Shown: positions 22,887 to 32,166 of the stretch, piece after piece | How the letters are laid out: every line of letters starts with the position of its first letter | How positions within the stretch are numbered: position 1 is the first letter of the stretch | From: an uncultured Agathobaculum sp. | Lineage (GTDB): Bacteria; Bacillota; Clostridia; Oscillospirales; Butyricicoccaceae | Direction: 5' to 3' | Assembly (NCBI RefSeq): GCF_944380975.1 | Contig: NZ_CALWJK010000001.1 | Coordinates: forward strand, 62,001-126,000 | Length of the DNA: 64,000 nt | Notes under the pieces: generated by a model | Database searches by the model: none | Seen by the model: the letters and a program-made list of their open reading frames with translations, nothing else | Told to the model about the DNA's origin: nothing | Position numbers and translations under genes: made by a program

Positions 22887-24257
22887 ATGCATCACGCTTT
22901 TCATGTGATCTGGCGGCCGTTTCTGATCTGTTTTGTTCTTGCCGCCATCGGCATCCTGCTTGCCGGCGGATGGCTTGCCGGTCTGTGCGTTCTTGCTGCC
23001 GCCGGCTGGCTGGTACGTGGGCGCGTGACCATCCAGCATTTCACGCTTTGGCTGTTGATCGGCGGTTTTCTGCTGCGTGTGGCGGTCATTCTGGTGCTCA
23101 ATCCACCGATCATCAGCGATTTCGGTCTCCTGTTCGAGGCTTCGCAGAGCCTGCTGGCGGGCGATTTCTCGTTCCAGCAGCTGCGGTATTTCTCTTTATG
23201 GGCCTATCAGAGCGTGTTTGTTGCCTGGCAAGCGATGCTTCTTGCAATCTGGAATAACCCGTTGATCATCAAACTAGCTAATGCCTTGCTGAGTGCAGGC
23301 ACGGTGTGCCTGCTCTATCGTCTGGCGCGCGATCATGTGCGCGAGAGCGCGGCGCAGGCTGCCATGCTGCTGCTGACGGCTTTCCCTTTTGCGCTGACCC
23401 TGCCCACCGTACTGACCAACCAAATCTCTTCTGCGTTCTTTCTGACGCTCGGCGTGTGGCTGCTCGCTTGCTATGACTGCAAGCGGCTTGGCTTCTGGCG
23501 CTTTCCGCTCGCCGGACTTGCGCTGCAGGCGGGTAATCTACTGCGCAGCGAGGGTATTATCCTTTTGGTCGCCGCGCTGGCGTATGCGGTGTTTACCGTG
23601 CTGCAGCAACCGAATATGGCAAAGCGCATGGTATGCGGCATGGCGGCGCTGCTGGTGGCCTACGGAGCGGTCGGCGTTGGCGCAGATGCCGCCGTGCGCG
23701 CGAGTGGGCTGAATGCAAACGGTACGGCAAACGGATACCCCGGCTGGAAATTCGTCACCGGGCTCAACTTCAGCACGTCAGGCGGTTATTCGACCGACGA
23801 TTGGAATCAGCTTTCCGCTACGTTCGATGAAAACGGTCCGACGGAAGCAACCTACCAAGTGCAGGATGCGCTGATTTCCGAGCGTCTGTCCGCTGGTCCG
23901 AAAGCACTGCTGCTGCATGCGGCACATAAATGCAAGCTACTCTGGTGCAATGATGCGCTGGACTGGGCGTTCGGCCATCTGCAGCTACATGATTGTCTGA
24001 CGCTCATCTATGACAATATTCAGAAAATGGACCGGATGCTGTTCTATGCCGCGCTGCTGCTGGCGATCTTCGGAGTGTACCGCCCGCGTCGCACAGCCGC
24101 AGCCTATCTTCCGCTGTTCGTCGTGTTCGCTGCATTCTGCGCGTTCCTGCTAATCGAAGTGCAGCCGCGCTATGCCTATCTGCCGCAGCTGTTCCTGTTC
24201 TGCGGCGCATCACTCGGTTTCGATCGACTGATCGGAAAGGAGGAAAACCATGCCTAA
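22887..24257 (+). CDS. GT-C (family 39-like) membrane glycosyltransferase
   Basis: A 456-residue protein with about ten membrane helices and a soluble loop near 270-320. The first external loop ISDFGLLFEASQSLLAGDFS resembles the acidic active loop of GT-C enzymes (dolichol-phosphomannose-dependent type), which use a polyprenyl-phosphate sugar outside the membrane. AAAGGAGG precedes ATG 22887. Its stop overlaps the GtrB-like gene by 8 bases, and the GtrA gene follows, so the three form one pathway: activate the sugar on undecaprenyl phosphate, flip it, transfer it. The acceptor is unknown. Confidence 0.75.
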   Translation: MHHAFHVIWRPFLICFVLAAIGILLAGGWLAGLCVLAAAGWLVRGRVTIQHFTLWLLIGGFLLRVAVILVLNPPIISDFGLLFEASQSLLAGDFSFQQLRYFSLWAYQSVFVAWQAMLLAIWNNPLIIKLANALLSAGTVCLLYRLARDHVRESAAQAAMLLLTAFPFALTLPTVLTNQISSAFFLTLGVWLLACYDCKRLGFWRFPLAGLALQAGNLLRSEGIILLVAALAYAVFTVLQQPNMAKRMVCGMAALLVAYGAVGVGADAAVRASGLNANGTANGYPGWKFVTGLNFSTSGGYSTDDWNQLSATFDENGPTEATYQVQDALISERLSAGPKALLLHAAHKCKLLWCNDALDWAFGHLQLHDCLTLIYDNIQKMDRMLFYAALLLAIFGVYRPRRTAAAYLPLFVVFAAFCAFLLIEVQPRYAYLPQLFLFCGASLGFDRLIGKEENHA

Positions 24258-25188
24258 AATTTCGATCGTCGTGCCCTGCTATAATGAGCAGGCCGCGCTG
24301 CCGCTTTTTTATCAAGAGATCACCCGCGTAGCGGGCGAGATGGACTATGCGGAATTTGAATTTGTGTTCATTGATGACGGCTCGAAAGACGACACGCTGC
24401 CCATGCTGCGCCGTTTGGCCGTAAAGGACAAGCGCGTGCGCTTTGTTTCGCTTTCGCGCAATTTTGGCAAGGAGGCCGGCATGCTTGCCGGGCTCGAGGC
24501 CGCGACGGGCGACTTTGTCGCCACTATGGATGCCGACCTGCAAGACCCACCCGCGCTTTTGCCTGCTCTTTACAAAGCCGTGACCGAGGAGGGCTATGAC
24601 TGTGCAGCAACCCGCCGCACCACGCGCGAGGGCGAACCGCCGGTTCGCTCGTTCTTCGCGCACATGTTCTATAAGCTGATTAACCGAATCTCGGATGCCG
24701 ACATCGTCGACGGCGCGCGCGACTATCGCCTGATGCGTCGCGCGATGGTAGACGCCATTTTGTCCATGCGCGAATATAACCGTTTTTCCAAGGGTATTTT
24801 CGGTTGGGTTGGTTTCAAGACCAAATGGGTGCCGTTTGTCAATGTTGAGCGCGTTGCAGGCGAGACAAAGTGGTCGTTTTGGAAGTTGTTCCTGTATTCG
24901 CTCGAGGGTATTATCGCGTTTTCTACCGCGCCGCTCGCGCTGGCGAGCGTGCTGGGCGTTCTGATCTGTTTGATCGCGTTCGTGTTTGTTGTGGTCGTTC
25001 TGGTCAAGACGCTCGCCTTTGGAGACCCGGTCGGCGGCTGGCCGAGCATGATGTGCGTCGTGCTGTTCCTCGGCGGCGCGCAGCTGCTATGCATCGGTAT
25101 TTCCGGACAGTATCTGGCCAAAACCTATCTGGAAGCCAAGCGCCGCCCAGTCTATCTGGTGCGGGAGACCGAGGAGGGCGTGCGATGA
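24250..25188 (+). CDS. Family 2 glycosyltransferase, undecaprenyl-phosphate sugar type (GtrB/DPM1-like)
   Basis: A 312-residue membrane-anchored enzyme. KISIVVPCYNEQAALPLFYQ at the start, the nucleotide motif DDGSKDDTLPML, MDADLQDPP, and the conserved RDYRLM segment are those of GtrB/ArnC/DPM1-like enzymes that load a hexose onto undecaprenyl phosphate at the inner face. Two C-terminal membrane helices (about 230-258 and 270-292) anchor it. It overlaps its neighbours on both sides (8 and 4 bases). Confidence 0.9.
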   Translation: MPKISIVVPCYNEQAALPLFYQEITRVAGEMDYAEFEFVFIDDGSKDDTLPMLRRLAVKDKRVRFVSLSRNFGKEAGMLAGLEAATGDFVATMDADLQDPPALLPALYKAVTEEGYDCAATRRTTREGEPPVRSFFAHMFYKLINRISDADIVDGARDYRLMRRAMVDAILSMREYNRFSKGIFGWVGFKTKWVPFVNVERVAGETKWSFWKLFLYSLEGIIAFSTAPLALASVLGVLICLIAFVFVVVVLVKTLAFGDPVGGWPSMMCVVLFLGGAQLLCIGISGQYLAKTYLEAKRRPVYLVRETEEGVR

Positions 25189-25598
25189 ACAAGCTGCGCG
25201 GCCTGATCGACCGCAAATTCGCCAAATTTCTGCTGGTTGGCGCGATCAATACGCTGGTCGGCACGGCGATCATGTTCGGGCTGTATAACCTCGCACATTG
25301 CACCTACTGGGTTTCGAGCGGGGTAAACTATATCCTGACCAGTATTCTGAGCTTTTTCTTGAACAAATACTTCACCTTCGGCAGCCGAGAGAAGAGTGCG
25401 GATGAGGTCGTGCGCTTTGCGGTCAACATCGCTGCGTGCTACCTGCTGGCCTACGGCATCGCTAAGCCGCTGTGCGTCGCGGTACTTGCGGGCGTATCGC
25501 CAGCCATACGGGATAACGTCTCAATGCTCTTCGGCATGTGTTTATTCACCGTATTCAATTACCTTGGGCAACGCTTTTTCGCGTTCCATGTAAAATGA
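25185..25598 (+). CDS. GtrA family membrane protein (putative lipid-linked sugar flippase)
   Basis: A 137-residue protein with four membrane helices in GtrA arrangement: FAKFLLVGAINTLVGTAIMF at the N-terminus, YILTSILSFFLNKYFTFGS, and VFNYLGQRFFAF near the C-terminus. GtrA proteins are proposed to flip the GtrB product across the membrane. Start at ATG 25185 is inside the previous stop (ATGA overlap), and GAGGAGG lies upstream. Confidence 0.9.
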   Translation: MNKLRGLIDRKFAKFLLVGAINTLVGTAIMFGLYNLAHCTYWVSSGVNYILTSILSFFLNKYFTFGSREKSADEVVRFAVNIAACYLLAYGIAKPLCVAVLAGVSPAIRDNVSMLFGMCLFTVFNYLGQRFFAFHVK

Positions 25599-25709
25599 AG
25601 TTTCCAATTTTTGTGTAATAGTAGGTTGAGTTGTTTCGACATTTTTCTCGAAAAAAATCTATTTGTGTGATAAACTATTCTTATTCAATCAGGAATGGAG
25701 CGTTTATCC

Positions 25710-25904
25710 ATGCAGATTCATCAGCTTACTTATTTTGTAACCGTTGCGGAACAAGGCAGCATCAACAAAGCAGCAGAAAAACTGTTTGTGACGCAGCCCA
25801 ATCTGAGTAAAGCCATCAGCAATCTAGAGAACGAGTTAAAGGTACGAATATTCAATCGCACGAACAAAGGCGTTGTGCTCACAGACGAAGGGAAAAAGCT
25901 TTAG
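25710..25904 (+). pseudogene. LysR regulator, N-terminal fragment only
   Basis: Sixty-four residues from MQIHQLTYFVTVAEQGSINK through the HTH wing (VRIFNRTNKGVVLTDEGKKL) and then a stop, with no effector domain. GGAG precedes the ATG. The DNA next to the stop belongs to a histidine kinase, in another frame. A deletion that joined two genes best explains this. The fragment could still bind DNA, but LysR dimerisation usually needs the missing part. Confidence 0.8.
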
Positions 25905-25933
25905 TCGTAAGTGCGTGGATCGCCCGCCCGCTG

Positions 25934-26770
25934 ATGGAGCTTTCGGTTGCGTCGGCTGTGCTTGCAGCAGGAGACCTTTCCAAACGCGTCAAAATAACAA
26001 ATCGGCAGGACGAAGTGGGAAAGCTTTCACAGGACTTTAACCATATGGCCGATCAGCTGGAACAGCAAATGGAGCAGCTGGAACGCGCGTCAAAGCAGCA
26101 GGAGGCGTTCCTGCACAGCTTTGCGCATGAGACAAAGACGCCGCTGACCTCTATTATTGGATATGCGGAACTGCTGTTGAGCCATACGGATTCCCCCGAC
26201 ATTGTCCGGGGAGGAGCAGGGTATATTTTTCGGGAAGGGCGCAGAATGGAGCGTCTTTCGCAGAAACTGATGGAGTGGATTGTGCTGGAAAAAAGTGCTT
26301 TTTCCATGCAAGAGGTCGAAATGGGGCAGTATCTTGCAGCAATTGCCTGTACAGTCGAACCAGCGATGAAAAAGAAGGAAATCACTCTATTGGTAGAGGC
26401 TGAACCAAGTCAGATTTGGCTGGAACCGGATTTGATAGAAACAGTCTGCATGAATCTGTTGGACAATGCTGCAAAATCTATCGAGGGAAAAGGGAAGATT
26501 TTGCTGAAAGGGTCCATGCTGCCGGAGGGCTATCAAATTGAAGTGACAGACAGCGGAAAGGGCATTCCGCAGGAGGAACTCGGCCGAATCACAGAGGCGT
26601 TTTATATGGTGGACAAGTCCAGAGCCAGAGCGCAGGGGAGCGCTGGTCTGGGGCTGTCCATTTGTCGAAAGATCATTGAACTGCATGGCGGAACACTTTC
26701 GTTTGAAAGTGAGATTGGAAAAGGCACGTCGGTATATGTTGTGCTGAAAGGGGGTGGACCGAATGCGTAA
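25934..26770 (+). pseudogene. Sensor histidine kinase lacking its sensor part
   Basis: A 278-residue frame with HAMP-like segment (VLAAGDLSKRVKITNRQDEV), HisKA H-box FAHETKTPLTSIIG, N-box LLDNAAKS, G1 DSGKGIP and G2 GLGLSICRKIIELHGG. Kinase homology extends upstream in frame without a start (…WIARPL before the first ATG, from about 25898). The sensor and membrane segments and any response regulator are missing at the LysR junction. The kinase core looks intact, and the next gene overlaps it by 8 bases, so expression of a soluble kinase cannot be ruled out. Confidence 0.75.
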
Positions 26771-27524
26771 GCTGACTTATGCGGCAGTTCCGCTTGTGCT
26801 TTTGGTGGGTGCGCTTTTGGCAGCGGTCTTTTTACCGCAGCAGATATCGCTTTGGAAGGATCGGGAAGAGAGGAACATGATGTATGTCAAGGAGATTACG
26901 CCGGAGGAACGCAAAACGCTGGCCATAACCGAAAAAATGCGTCTGCTGTGGGATATGACATCGGTGCCGGATGCGTTGGGGAGAAAAGAAACGCACTCGA
27001 TTTCGGATGAGGCTGACGATTCTCTTTCTGATGAGGTGGAAACGATGCTTCGTCAAGAGTTAAGCGCATGGCAGGACGGGGAGATTTTACCGGAAAGTGT
27101 GGATATTCAAGGCTTTTCCTGCTCGGAAGGGCGGATAATTCGGTATTATGATACGGCAAATTGGCTGCAAATGACGACATACGACCTGTATGCAGAGGAT
27201 GCGCAGGGCAATGCAGTCCGCATGGTGTTAGATGAAGACACAGGCAGAGGATTGCAGGCAGAGGTTCGCCTTGCACAGGAAAAATTTCTTGCGGAAACTT
27301 CGGAAGCGATAGGAGAGTGGTACTTCGATTCGCTGCGAGTCACCACAGTATTCAGACCGGCGAGCGAGGATACTGCTTGGTTTGCCATGGAAAACGAAAA
27401 TCTGGTTTATCGGATCACGTTGGAAAGCGAAGGCCAGCAGATTTCGATTGTCCCGGTGGGGCTGATGAGCCAGATATGGGATCAGAATGAAGATGATGCA
27501 ACTTTGATGGGAAAAGGCGGTTGA
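26763..27524 (+). CDS. Hypothetical exported or membrane-anchored protein (253 residues)
   Basis: Begins MRKLTYAAVPLVLLVGALLA, a signal anchor, followed by a soluble external domain with acidic character. GGGGTGG lies before ATG 26763, and the start overlaps the kinase frame, as is usual for the third gene of a two-component operon (kinase plus membrane accessory). No domain recognised. May have been part of the same sensory system before the deletion. Confidence 0.65.
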   Translation: MRKLTYAAVPLVLLVGALLAAVFLPQQISLWKDREERNMMYVKEITPEERKTLAITEKMRLLWDMTSVPDALGRKETHSISDEADDSLSDEVETMLRQELSAWQDGEILPESVDIQGFSCSEGRIIRYYDTANWLQMTTYDLYAEDAQGNAVRMVLDEDTGRGLQAEVRLAQEKFLAETSEAIGEWYFDSLRVTTVFRPASEDTAWFAMENENLVYRITLESEGQQISIVPVGLMSQIWDQNEDDATLMGKGG

Positions 27525-27601
27525 TTTGATGCAATTGCTTCGTATCATCAAAATACAAAAAGGAAACCGCTATCCAATATATTTTGAAGGAGGTATGCAT
27601 C

Positions 27602-28045
27602 ATGAAAAAGAGTAATGCGCTTGTTCTGGAGCTTCTGATTTGCATATGCGTCTTTGCACTGGTCGGCTGCAAAGCGAGTGCAGTGGTGGAGGGAACCACA
27701 AAAAAGCCGCTGCCCACAGAAACGCAGATAGAGCAGGAACAGACAGATGAAACGTCTGAGCAGGTAGAGGAACTGACGCTGGAAGATTTGCTTGGTGAGG
27801 ACTATATTGACCTCATCACTGAAACGATCACGATGAATATGGAAAACCGGATGGACAAAACACCGGAGGTACAGTACTACCCGATCGTGGAGCAGGCTCC
27901 CGTAACCGATTATGTGACCATTGATGCGGATTTGCCGTTTGAGATCAATGAAAATGGCGATGTAGTGATTACGTTCGCGGCAGGGACACTAACAGACGAG
28001 GCCCACGGGGAGCAGCGCTTTATCCTGCCAAGGATGTACTATTAA
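27602..28045 (+). CDS. Putative lipoprotein (147 residues)
   Basis: Signal peptide MKKSNALVLELLICICVFAL followed by the lipobox L-V-G-C23, then a Thr/Glu/Gln-rich linker and a small domain with DLPFEINENGDVVITFAAGTLTDEAHGEQRF. Anchored to the outer face of the membrane. AAGGAGG precedes ATG 27602. It belongs with the preceding membrane gene in the same unit and ends at a strong terminator. Function unknown. Confidence 0.75.
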   Translation: MKKSNALVLELLICICVFALVGCKASAVVEGTTKKPLPTETQIEQEQTDETSEQVEELTLEDLLGEDYIDLITETITMNMENRMDKTPEVQYYPIVEQAPVTDYVTIDADLPFEINENGDVVITFAAGTLTDEAHGEQRFILPRMYY

Positions 28046-28117
28046 CAGTATGGGATCACATTTCTACACTTTGACCAACTTTCTTTTTGAATAAAACCAT
28101 ATCCAGCTTCTCCATAT

Positions 28118-28147
28118 GAAAAACGCTGCCGAAAGGCAGCGTTTTTC
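28118..28147. terminator. Intrinsic terminator
   Basis: GAAAAACGCTGCC, GAAA loop, GGCAGCGTTTTTC: a perfect stem with T-run, usable in both directions. Confidence 0.85.
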
Positions 28148-28364
28148 GCTTTCATGCAGAAATGTCAGTGCTCATATTGTGTTTGATGGTTTCTAGGGAT
28201 GCTTGAAGCGGCATCAAATTTTAGATGAGTGCATATTGGCAAACGGGATACAACCATATAAACGCCGTTGCCCTTCTTGGCCTGTGGAAGAGCTGAGAAG
28301 ATAATCAAAGCAAATTGAGCGGAAAAGTATTGTCCTTTTGACGAAAATACGATATACTAAAAGC

Positions 28365-28453
28365 AAGAGAATTGTGCAAAATGGTGATATGATCCAGACA
28401 ATGCGTTAAAAAGGAAGATGTTGGCTGAGACAGAGGTTAACTCTGTTTTTTTT
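28365..28453 (+). ncRNA. Possible short leader or small RNA upstream of the chemoreceptor
   Basis: TTGTCC (28330-28335), 17 bases, TATACT (28353-28358) would start a transcript near 28365. It meets a small hairpin ACAGAG/CTCTGT (28430-28446) and eight Ts. The stem is only 6 bp, so this may be a weak attenuator of the chemoreceptor mRNA. The remaining interval 28148-28611 holds no gene I can support. Confidence 0.3.
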
Positions 28454-28611
28454 CGTGCATTTGCAAACGCGTTGGCAATAAAAGAGGACTTTCCCAATGG
28501 GTGGTGTAGAGAGTGCCTCTTTGCTGGGTAGGGTCAAAGGAGGGAAAGGTTAGAGAATATGAAATACACAAATCCCGTTTCACAATTTGAGTAGAAGGGG
28601 GCAAAAATAGC

Positions 28612-30399
28612 ATGAAAAAGGCAGTTAAACAATCAACATTGCTAACCGCGTTGAATCTGGGAACTGTTGTATTGGTTATCATTTTGACAATCGCTTTCTT
28701 GCTGTCAGTGTCCATGAATAATCGTGCCATGGAAATGTACAGCAATGGGAATGAACTCACAGCGGCTGCGCAGCAATTTCTGGATGCATCCAGTTACTTA
28801 ACCGAGCAGGCACGAGCCTGTGCTGCTACCGGCGAAAAAACATATCACGACAACTATCAGAATGAAGTAAACAATTTGCAAAACCGTGAAATCGGCTACA
28901 GCAGAATGGAGCAGGTAGGTATTACGGAAGATGAGAAGGCTCTCATCACCGAGATGTCGCAGATCTCCAACACCTTGGTTCCGTTGGAAGAAAGTGCAAT
29001 GAATTCGGCAATGTCCGGCGATATTGATTCTGCACTGGATTATGTGTTCGGAAATCAATACAGCTCGGATTTGAGCCAAATTCAATATCTGCAAGATAAA
29101 TTTGTTGAGACGTTTCAGGCACGTCTGGATTCAGAAATTGCGCAACAGAAAACCAATGTGTTCATCATGCAGATTGTGGTGATTATCCTTGTCTGTCTGA
29201 TTATTGTATTCCAGATTTTCAGCACGCTGTTCACAAGGAAAAAAGTGATTCGTCCGCTGAAGGTGATACAGGAAGAAATGATCGAGTTTTCCAAGGGCAA
29301 CCTGTCGATTGAAGGGAAAATGCAGGAAGACACATCGGAATTGGGAATGCTCGTCTATTCTGTGCACCAAATGCGTGGCCATCTGAAAGCATTTATCGAG
29401 GATATCCATGAGAAGCTGATGCAAATTTCTCAGGGCAATCTGGACATCAAGATGGATATCGCATACATTGGCGATTTTGCGGAAATTGAAACCTCGATGA
29501 AGCAAATCAGCGCATCGCTTAGCGACGCGTTCCGGGAAATCGACCTAGCAGCCAATCAGGTTGCATCGGGCGCGGATCAGGTATCCAACGGTGCGCAGGC
29601 GTTGAGCCAAGGCGCTACGGAACAGGCAAGCGCAGTCGAAGAACTGGCTGCGACGGTGCAGGAAATCAGTATGCGAATCAATCAGAATGCGAAGGATACG
29701 GATTCTGCAAATGAATTGACAACGGCTACCGGCGTCAAAGTCAATGAAAGCAAGCAGAAAATGCAGGAGCTTGTGTCTGCTATGGAGGAGATCAAGCAGA
29801 CTTCGCAGCAGATTCAGGGCATCATCAAGACCATTGATGATATTGCCTTCCAGACCAATATTCTTGCATTGAATGCAGCAGTAGAAGCGGCCCGTGCAGG
29901 TGCGGCCGGTAAGGGCTTTGCGGTTGTGGCCGATGAGGTGAGAAGCCTTGCGGGCAAATCGGCGGAGGCGTCGAAGAATACGCAAGAGTTGATTCAAAAC
30001 TCGATCTATGCGGTGGAAAACGGCAGTGCTTTGGCTGCGGATACAGCAAAGGTTTTGGAAGAAACCGTAGCAGGGGCCAACGAGGTTATGGAATCCATTA
30101 AACGAATTGCAACAGCGTCGGCAGAGCAGGCGCAGTCGGCTGACCAGATTGCGCTGGGATTGGATCAGGTTTCCAGCGTGGTGCAGACCAACTCTGCAAC
30201 GGCGGAGGAAAGTGCGGCAGCCAGCGAGGAACTGTCCGGTCAGGCAAGCATGCTGAAATCGCTGGTTGGCAAGTTCAAGTTTGCCGATACAGGTATGCCC
30301 CGCACCGATTATTTCGCACCAGAACCCACCGAGTATACCGCGCCGCAGCCCAGCATGCCGTCTGATACATCTGACGCATCATATTACGATAAGTATTGA
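28612..30399 (+). CDS. Methyl-accepting chemotaxis protein
   Basis: A 595-residue chemoreceptor. Membrane helices at about 15-36 and 180-205 enclose a four-helix-bundle-type external sensor; HAMP follows, then a long signalling domain whose tip carries [20 protein letters not shown] and [19 protein letters not shown]. It signals to CheA/CheW and thus implies flagellar motility. No NWETF-like C-terminal CheR tether is present (ends SYYDKY). GGGGGC is a mediocre ribosome-binding site before ATG 28612. It is followed by a long terminator. Confidence 0.95.
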   Translation: MKKAVKQSTLLTALNLGTVVLVIILTIAFLLSVSMNNRAMEMYSNGNELTAAAQQFLDASSYLTEQARACAATGEKTYHDNYQNEVNNLQNREIGYSRMEQVGITEDEKALITEMSQISNTLVPLEESAMNSAMSGDIDSALDYVFGNQYSSDLSQIQYLQDKFVETFQARLDSEIAQQKTNVFIMQIVVIILVCLIIVFQIFSTLFTRKKVIRPLKVIQEEMIEFSKGNLSIEGKMQEDTSELGMLVYSVHQMRGHLKAFIEDIHEKLMQISQGNLDIKMDIAYIGDFAEIETSMKQISASLSDAFREIDLAANQVASGADQVSNGAQALSQGATEQASAVEELAATVQEISMRINQNAKDTDSANELTTATGVKVNESKQKMQELVSAMEEIKQTSQQIQGIIKTIDDIAFQTNILALNAAVEAARAGAAGKGFAVVADEVRSLAGKSAEASKNTQELIQNSIYAVENGSALAADTAKVLEETVAGANEVMESIKRIATASAEQAQSADQIALGLDQVSSVVQTNSATAEESAAASEELSGQASMLKSLVGKFKFADTGMPRTDYFAPEPTEYTAPQPSMPSDTSDASYYDKY

Positions 30400-30436
30400 G
30401 CGAATGCTCAACATAGGACAATCAACCTTATGAAAA

Positions 30437-30473
30437 ACAGAGGGACTTCCCGATATACGGGAAGTCCCTCTGT
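30437..30473. terminator. Intrinsic terminator between mcp and the PTS operon
   Basis: A 16-bp perfect stem (30437-30452 with 30458-30473) with ATATA loop; T-rich after it and A-rich before. Confidence 0.85.
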
Positions 30474-30526
30474 TTATATTCAAGTATAGTATGCAGGCCT
30501 GTATGCAGAATACAAACGCATAGACG

Positions 30527-30853
30527 TTACTTCTGCAATCTGCGGTAGAGCTCTACGATCTGTTCGGAGAATAGACGCGAGGTTTCTGCCATGGCAAGCT
30601 GATCCTCTGCATGCACCAGAGTCAAGCGGGTCAAAAGTCCGTTTTCGCTGTTTACTTCCTCCTGAATCAGGTCAAAGTGTGCGTTGTGTGCTTGCAGATA
30701 TTCCTCATTGCCACGTGCGATAGCAGCTTCCGCCTCGGTAAAATCACCGCTCTTAGCGTGTTCGATTGCTTCCAGATAGTCGCTCTTCGCCGCCCCGCTG
30801 AAGGAAATCAGCTGGAAGCAGGCTTGTTCCAGTTGTTCTTGCGTGATGGACAT
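30527..30853 (-). CDS. PTS lactose/cellobiose-type EIIA
   Basis: A 108-residue, all-helical EIIA of the Lac family. The phosphorylated histidine is H81 in LVHAEDQL. It passes phosphate from HPr to EIIB. It follows the EIIB gene by two bases on the minus strand and is the last gene of that operon; the IIC gene sits on the other strand, 2.4 kb away, as part of the same regulon. Confidence 0.92.
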   Translation of the reverse strand: MSITQEQLEQACFQLISFSGAAKSDYLEAIEHAKSGDFTEAEAAIARGNEEYLQAHNAHFDLIQEEVNSENGLLTRLTLVHAEDQLAMAETSRLFSEQIVELYRRLQK

Positions 30854-30855
30854 TG

Positions 30856-31155
30856 TTATACTCCCATGATCTTTTTAATATCGCCATAGACCTTTTTGCC
30901 GTCCATGGTGCCGTAAGCCATCATATCAATGACCTCTACCGGCTTGCCTTCCGCGATCTCCTCAATGCGCTTTTTGAGATAGCGGATCTGCGGCCCGAGC
31001 AGGATGATATCTGCGTTGCCGACATGCTCGCGCGCCTTGATTTCGCTGGCTGCCCATACGGTCATATCGCAGCCGTCCTCCTTGGCGGCGGCAGAAATTC
31101 GGTCACACAGCATGCCGGTGGACATGCCCTGCGAGCAAAGCAGTAATACGTTCAT
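30856..31155 (-). CDS. PTS lactose/cellobiose-type EIIB
   Basis: A 99-residue Rossmann-like EIIB. The phosphocysteine C7 lies in NVLLLCSQGMSTG. It receives phosphate from EIIA and passes it to the sugar entering through EIIC. It diverges from the RpiR regulator gene, sharing an 80-base intergenic region, so both are probably controlled by that regulator. Confidence 0.92.
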   Translation of the reverse strand: MNVLLLCSQGMSTGMLCDRISAAAKEDGCDMTVWAASEIKAREHVGNADIILLGPQIRYLKKRIEEIAEGKPVEVIDMMAYGTMDGKKVYGDIKKIMGV

Positions 31156-31234
31156 AACTGGAATGCCTCCTCTTGTGAATGATATAAAAAATATGATATA
31201 CTAACAGAAAAACAAATTCGGCGGGGGTAGAGCA

Positions 31235-31957
31235 ATGAATCTGATCGATTTATCCAAACGGTATTTGCTCAATGAAACCGAACATCGGGTGTTGGAGTGT
31301 ATTCTCCGCGCCGTGGAGCATGGGGATGCAAAAGTCAATATCCGCGCAATTGCGCAGCAATCCTTTGTATCGACAACAACGGTGATCAAGCTGTCCAAAA
31401 AGCTGGGGTATCAGGGCTACAGCGATATGATGTATTCCCTGCGCCGTCATTCCGAAGCAGAGCGGGATGCGGCGGCCGGAATTGACTTGACGAGCATTTT
31501 GGAAACCGTGGACACGGCTTGTATCGAAGCATTTGCTGACGAGCTGCTGCGTTGCCGAAATCGCTGCATATTTATTGTGGGTTTGGGCTTTTCCACGATT
31601 GCGTCCTCGTATTTTATGCGGCGTCTGGCGACACTCGGCATTCTGGCTTACGACGGAGCGCCAGTGGATATGATGCGGGGCGGCAACGAGCCAAGCCTGA
31701 CCATCATTTTATCCAAAAGCGGTGAAACGCGTGATTTGGTCGATATCGCCCTGCATGCGCAGACGCTGCATCACAAGCTGTATACCATCACCGCACACGG
31801 GGACTCTACGCTGGCGCGCATGAGTGATAACCGCCTGGTGATCCGCACAGGCGGTTCGGTTGCTTATAATGTGCCGGATTTCTTTATCGGCCGCACGATC
31901 ATTCTGTTTGAGTATATCCTCTCCCGGCTGGTAGACCGGCTGCAACAGGAAAGCTGA
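31235..31957 (+). CDS. MurR/RpiR-family regulator
   Basis: A 240-residue regulator. The N-terminal RpiR helix-turn-helix (about 1-75: IAQQSFVSTTTVIKLSKKLGYQGYSDM) precedes a SIS sugar-phosphate-isomerase domain (about 100-235; IILSKSGETRDLVDIA). The SIS domain probably binds a phosphosugar such as cellobiose-6-phosphate. It lies between the IIB/IIA operon (divergent) and the GH4/IIC genes (downstream), so it is the likely local regulator of the pathway. GGGGG precedes the ATG. Confidence 0.9.
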   Translation: MNLIDLSKRYLLNETEHRVLECILRAVEHGDAKVNIRAIAQQSFVSTTTVIKLSKKLGYQGYSDMMYSLRRHSEAERDAAAGIDLTSILETVDTACIEAFADELLRCRNRCIFIVGLGFSTIASSYFMRRLATLGILAYDGAPVDMMRGGNEPSLTIILSKSGETRDLVDIALHAQTLHHKLYTITAHGDSTLARMSDNRLVIRTGGSVAYNVPDFFIGRTIILFEYILSRLVDRLQQES

Positions 31958-32071
31958 CCATGTGGCTATCTGCATTTTAGCATGCTGTGTGATTGGCCGC
32001 AACAGGTGCGGGAAAAACAGAAACATGTTTTTTATGCAGTTGACAAATTTTTTATTCATCCAAAACGCTTG

Positions 32072-32131
32072 AAAAAACGTCTGCATTCTTTATGCTTATG
32101 ATACAAGAGCAAGAGAATGCAGACGTTTTTT
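32072..32131. promoter_or_regulatory. 18-bp inverted repeat upstream of the GH4 gene
   Basis: The arms 32072-32089 and 32114-32131 are fully complementary, separated by 24 bases, with T-run after. A possible promoter (TTGAAA, 16 bases, TATGCT) lies inside. The structure may end the RpiR transcript, may act as an operator for RpiR, or both. Confidence 0.5.
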
Positions 32132-32166
32132 TGCTGCCAAAAGAGGATGCAAGGAGGAAATGCCGC

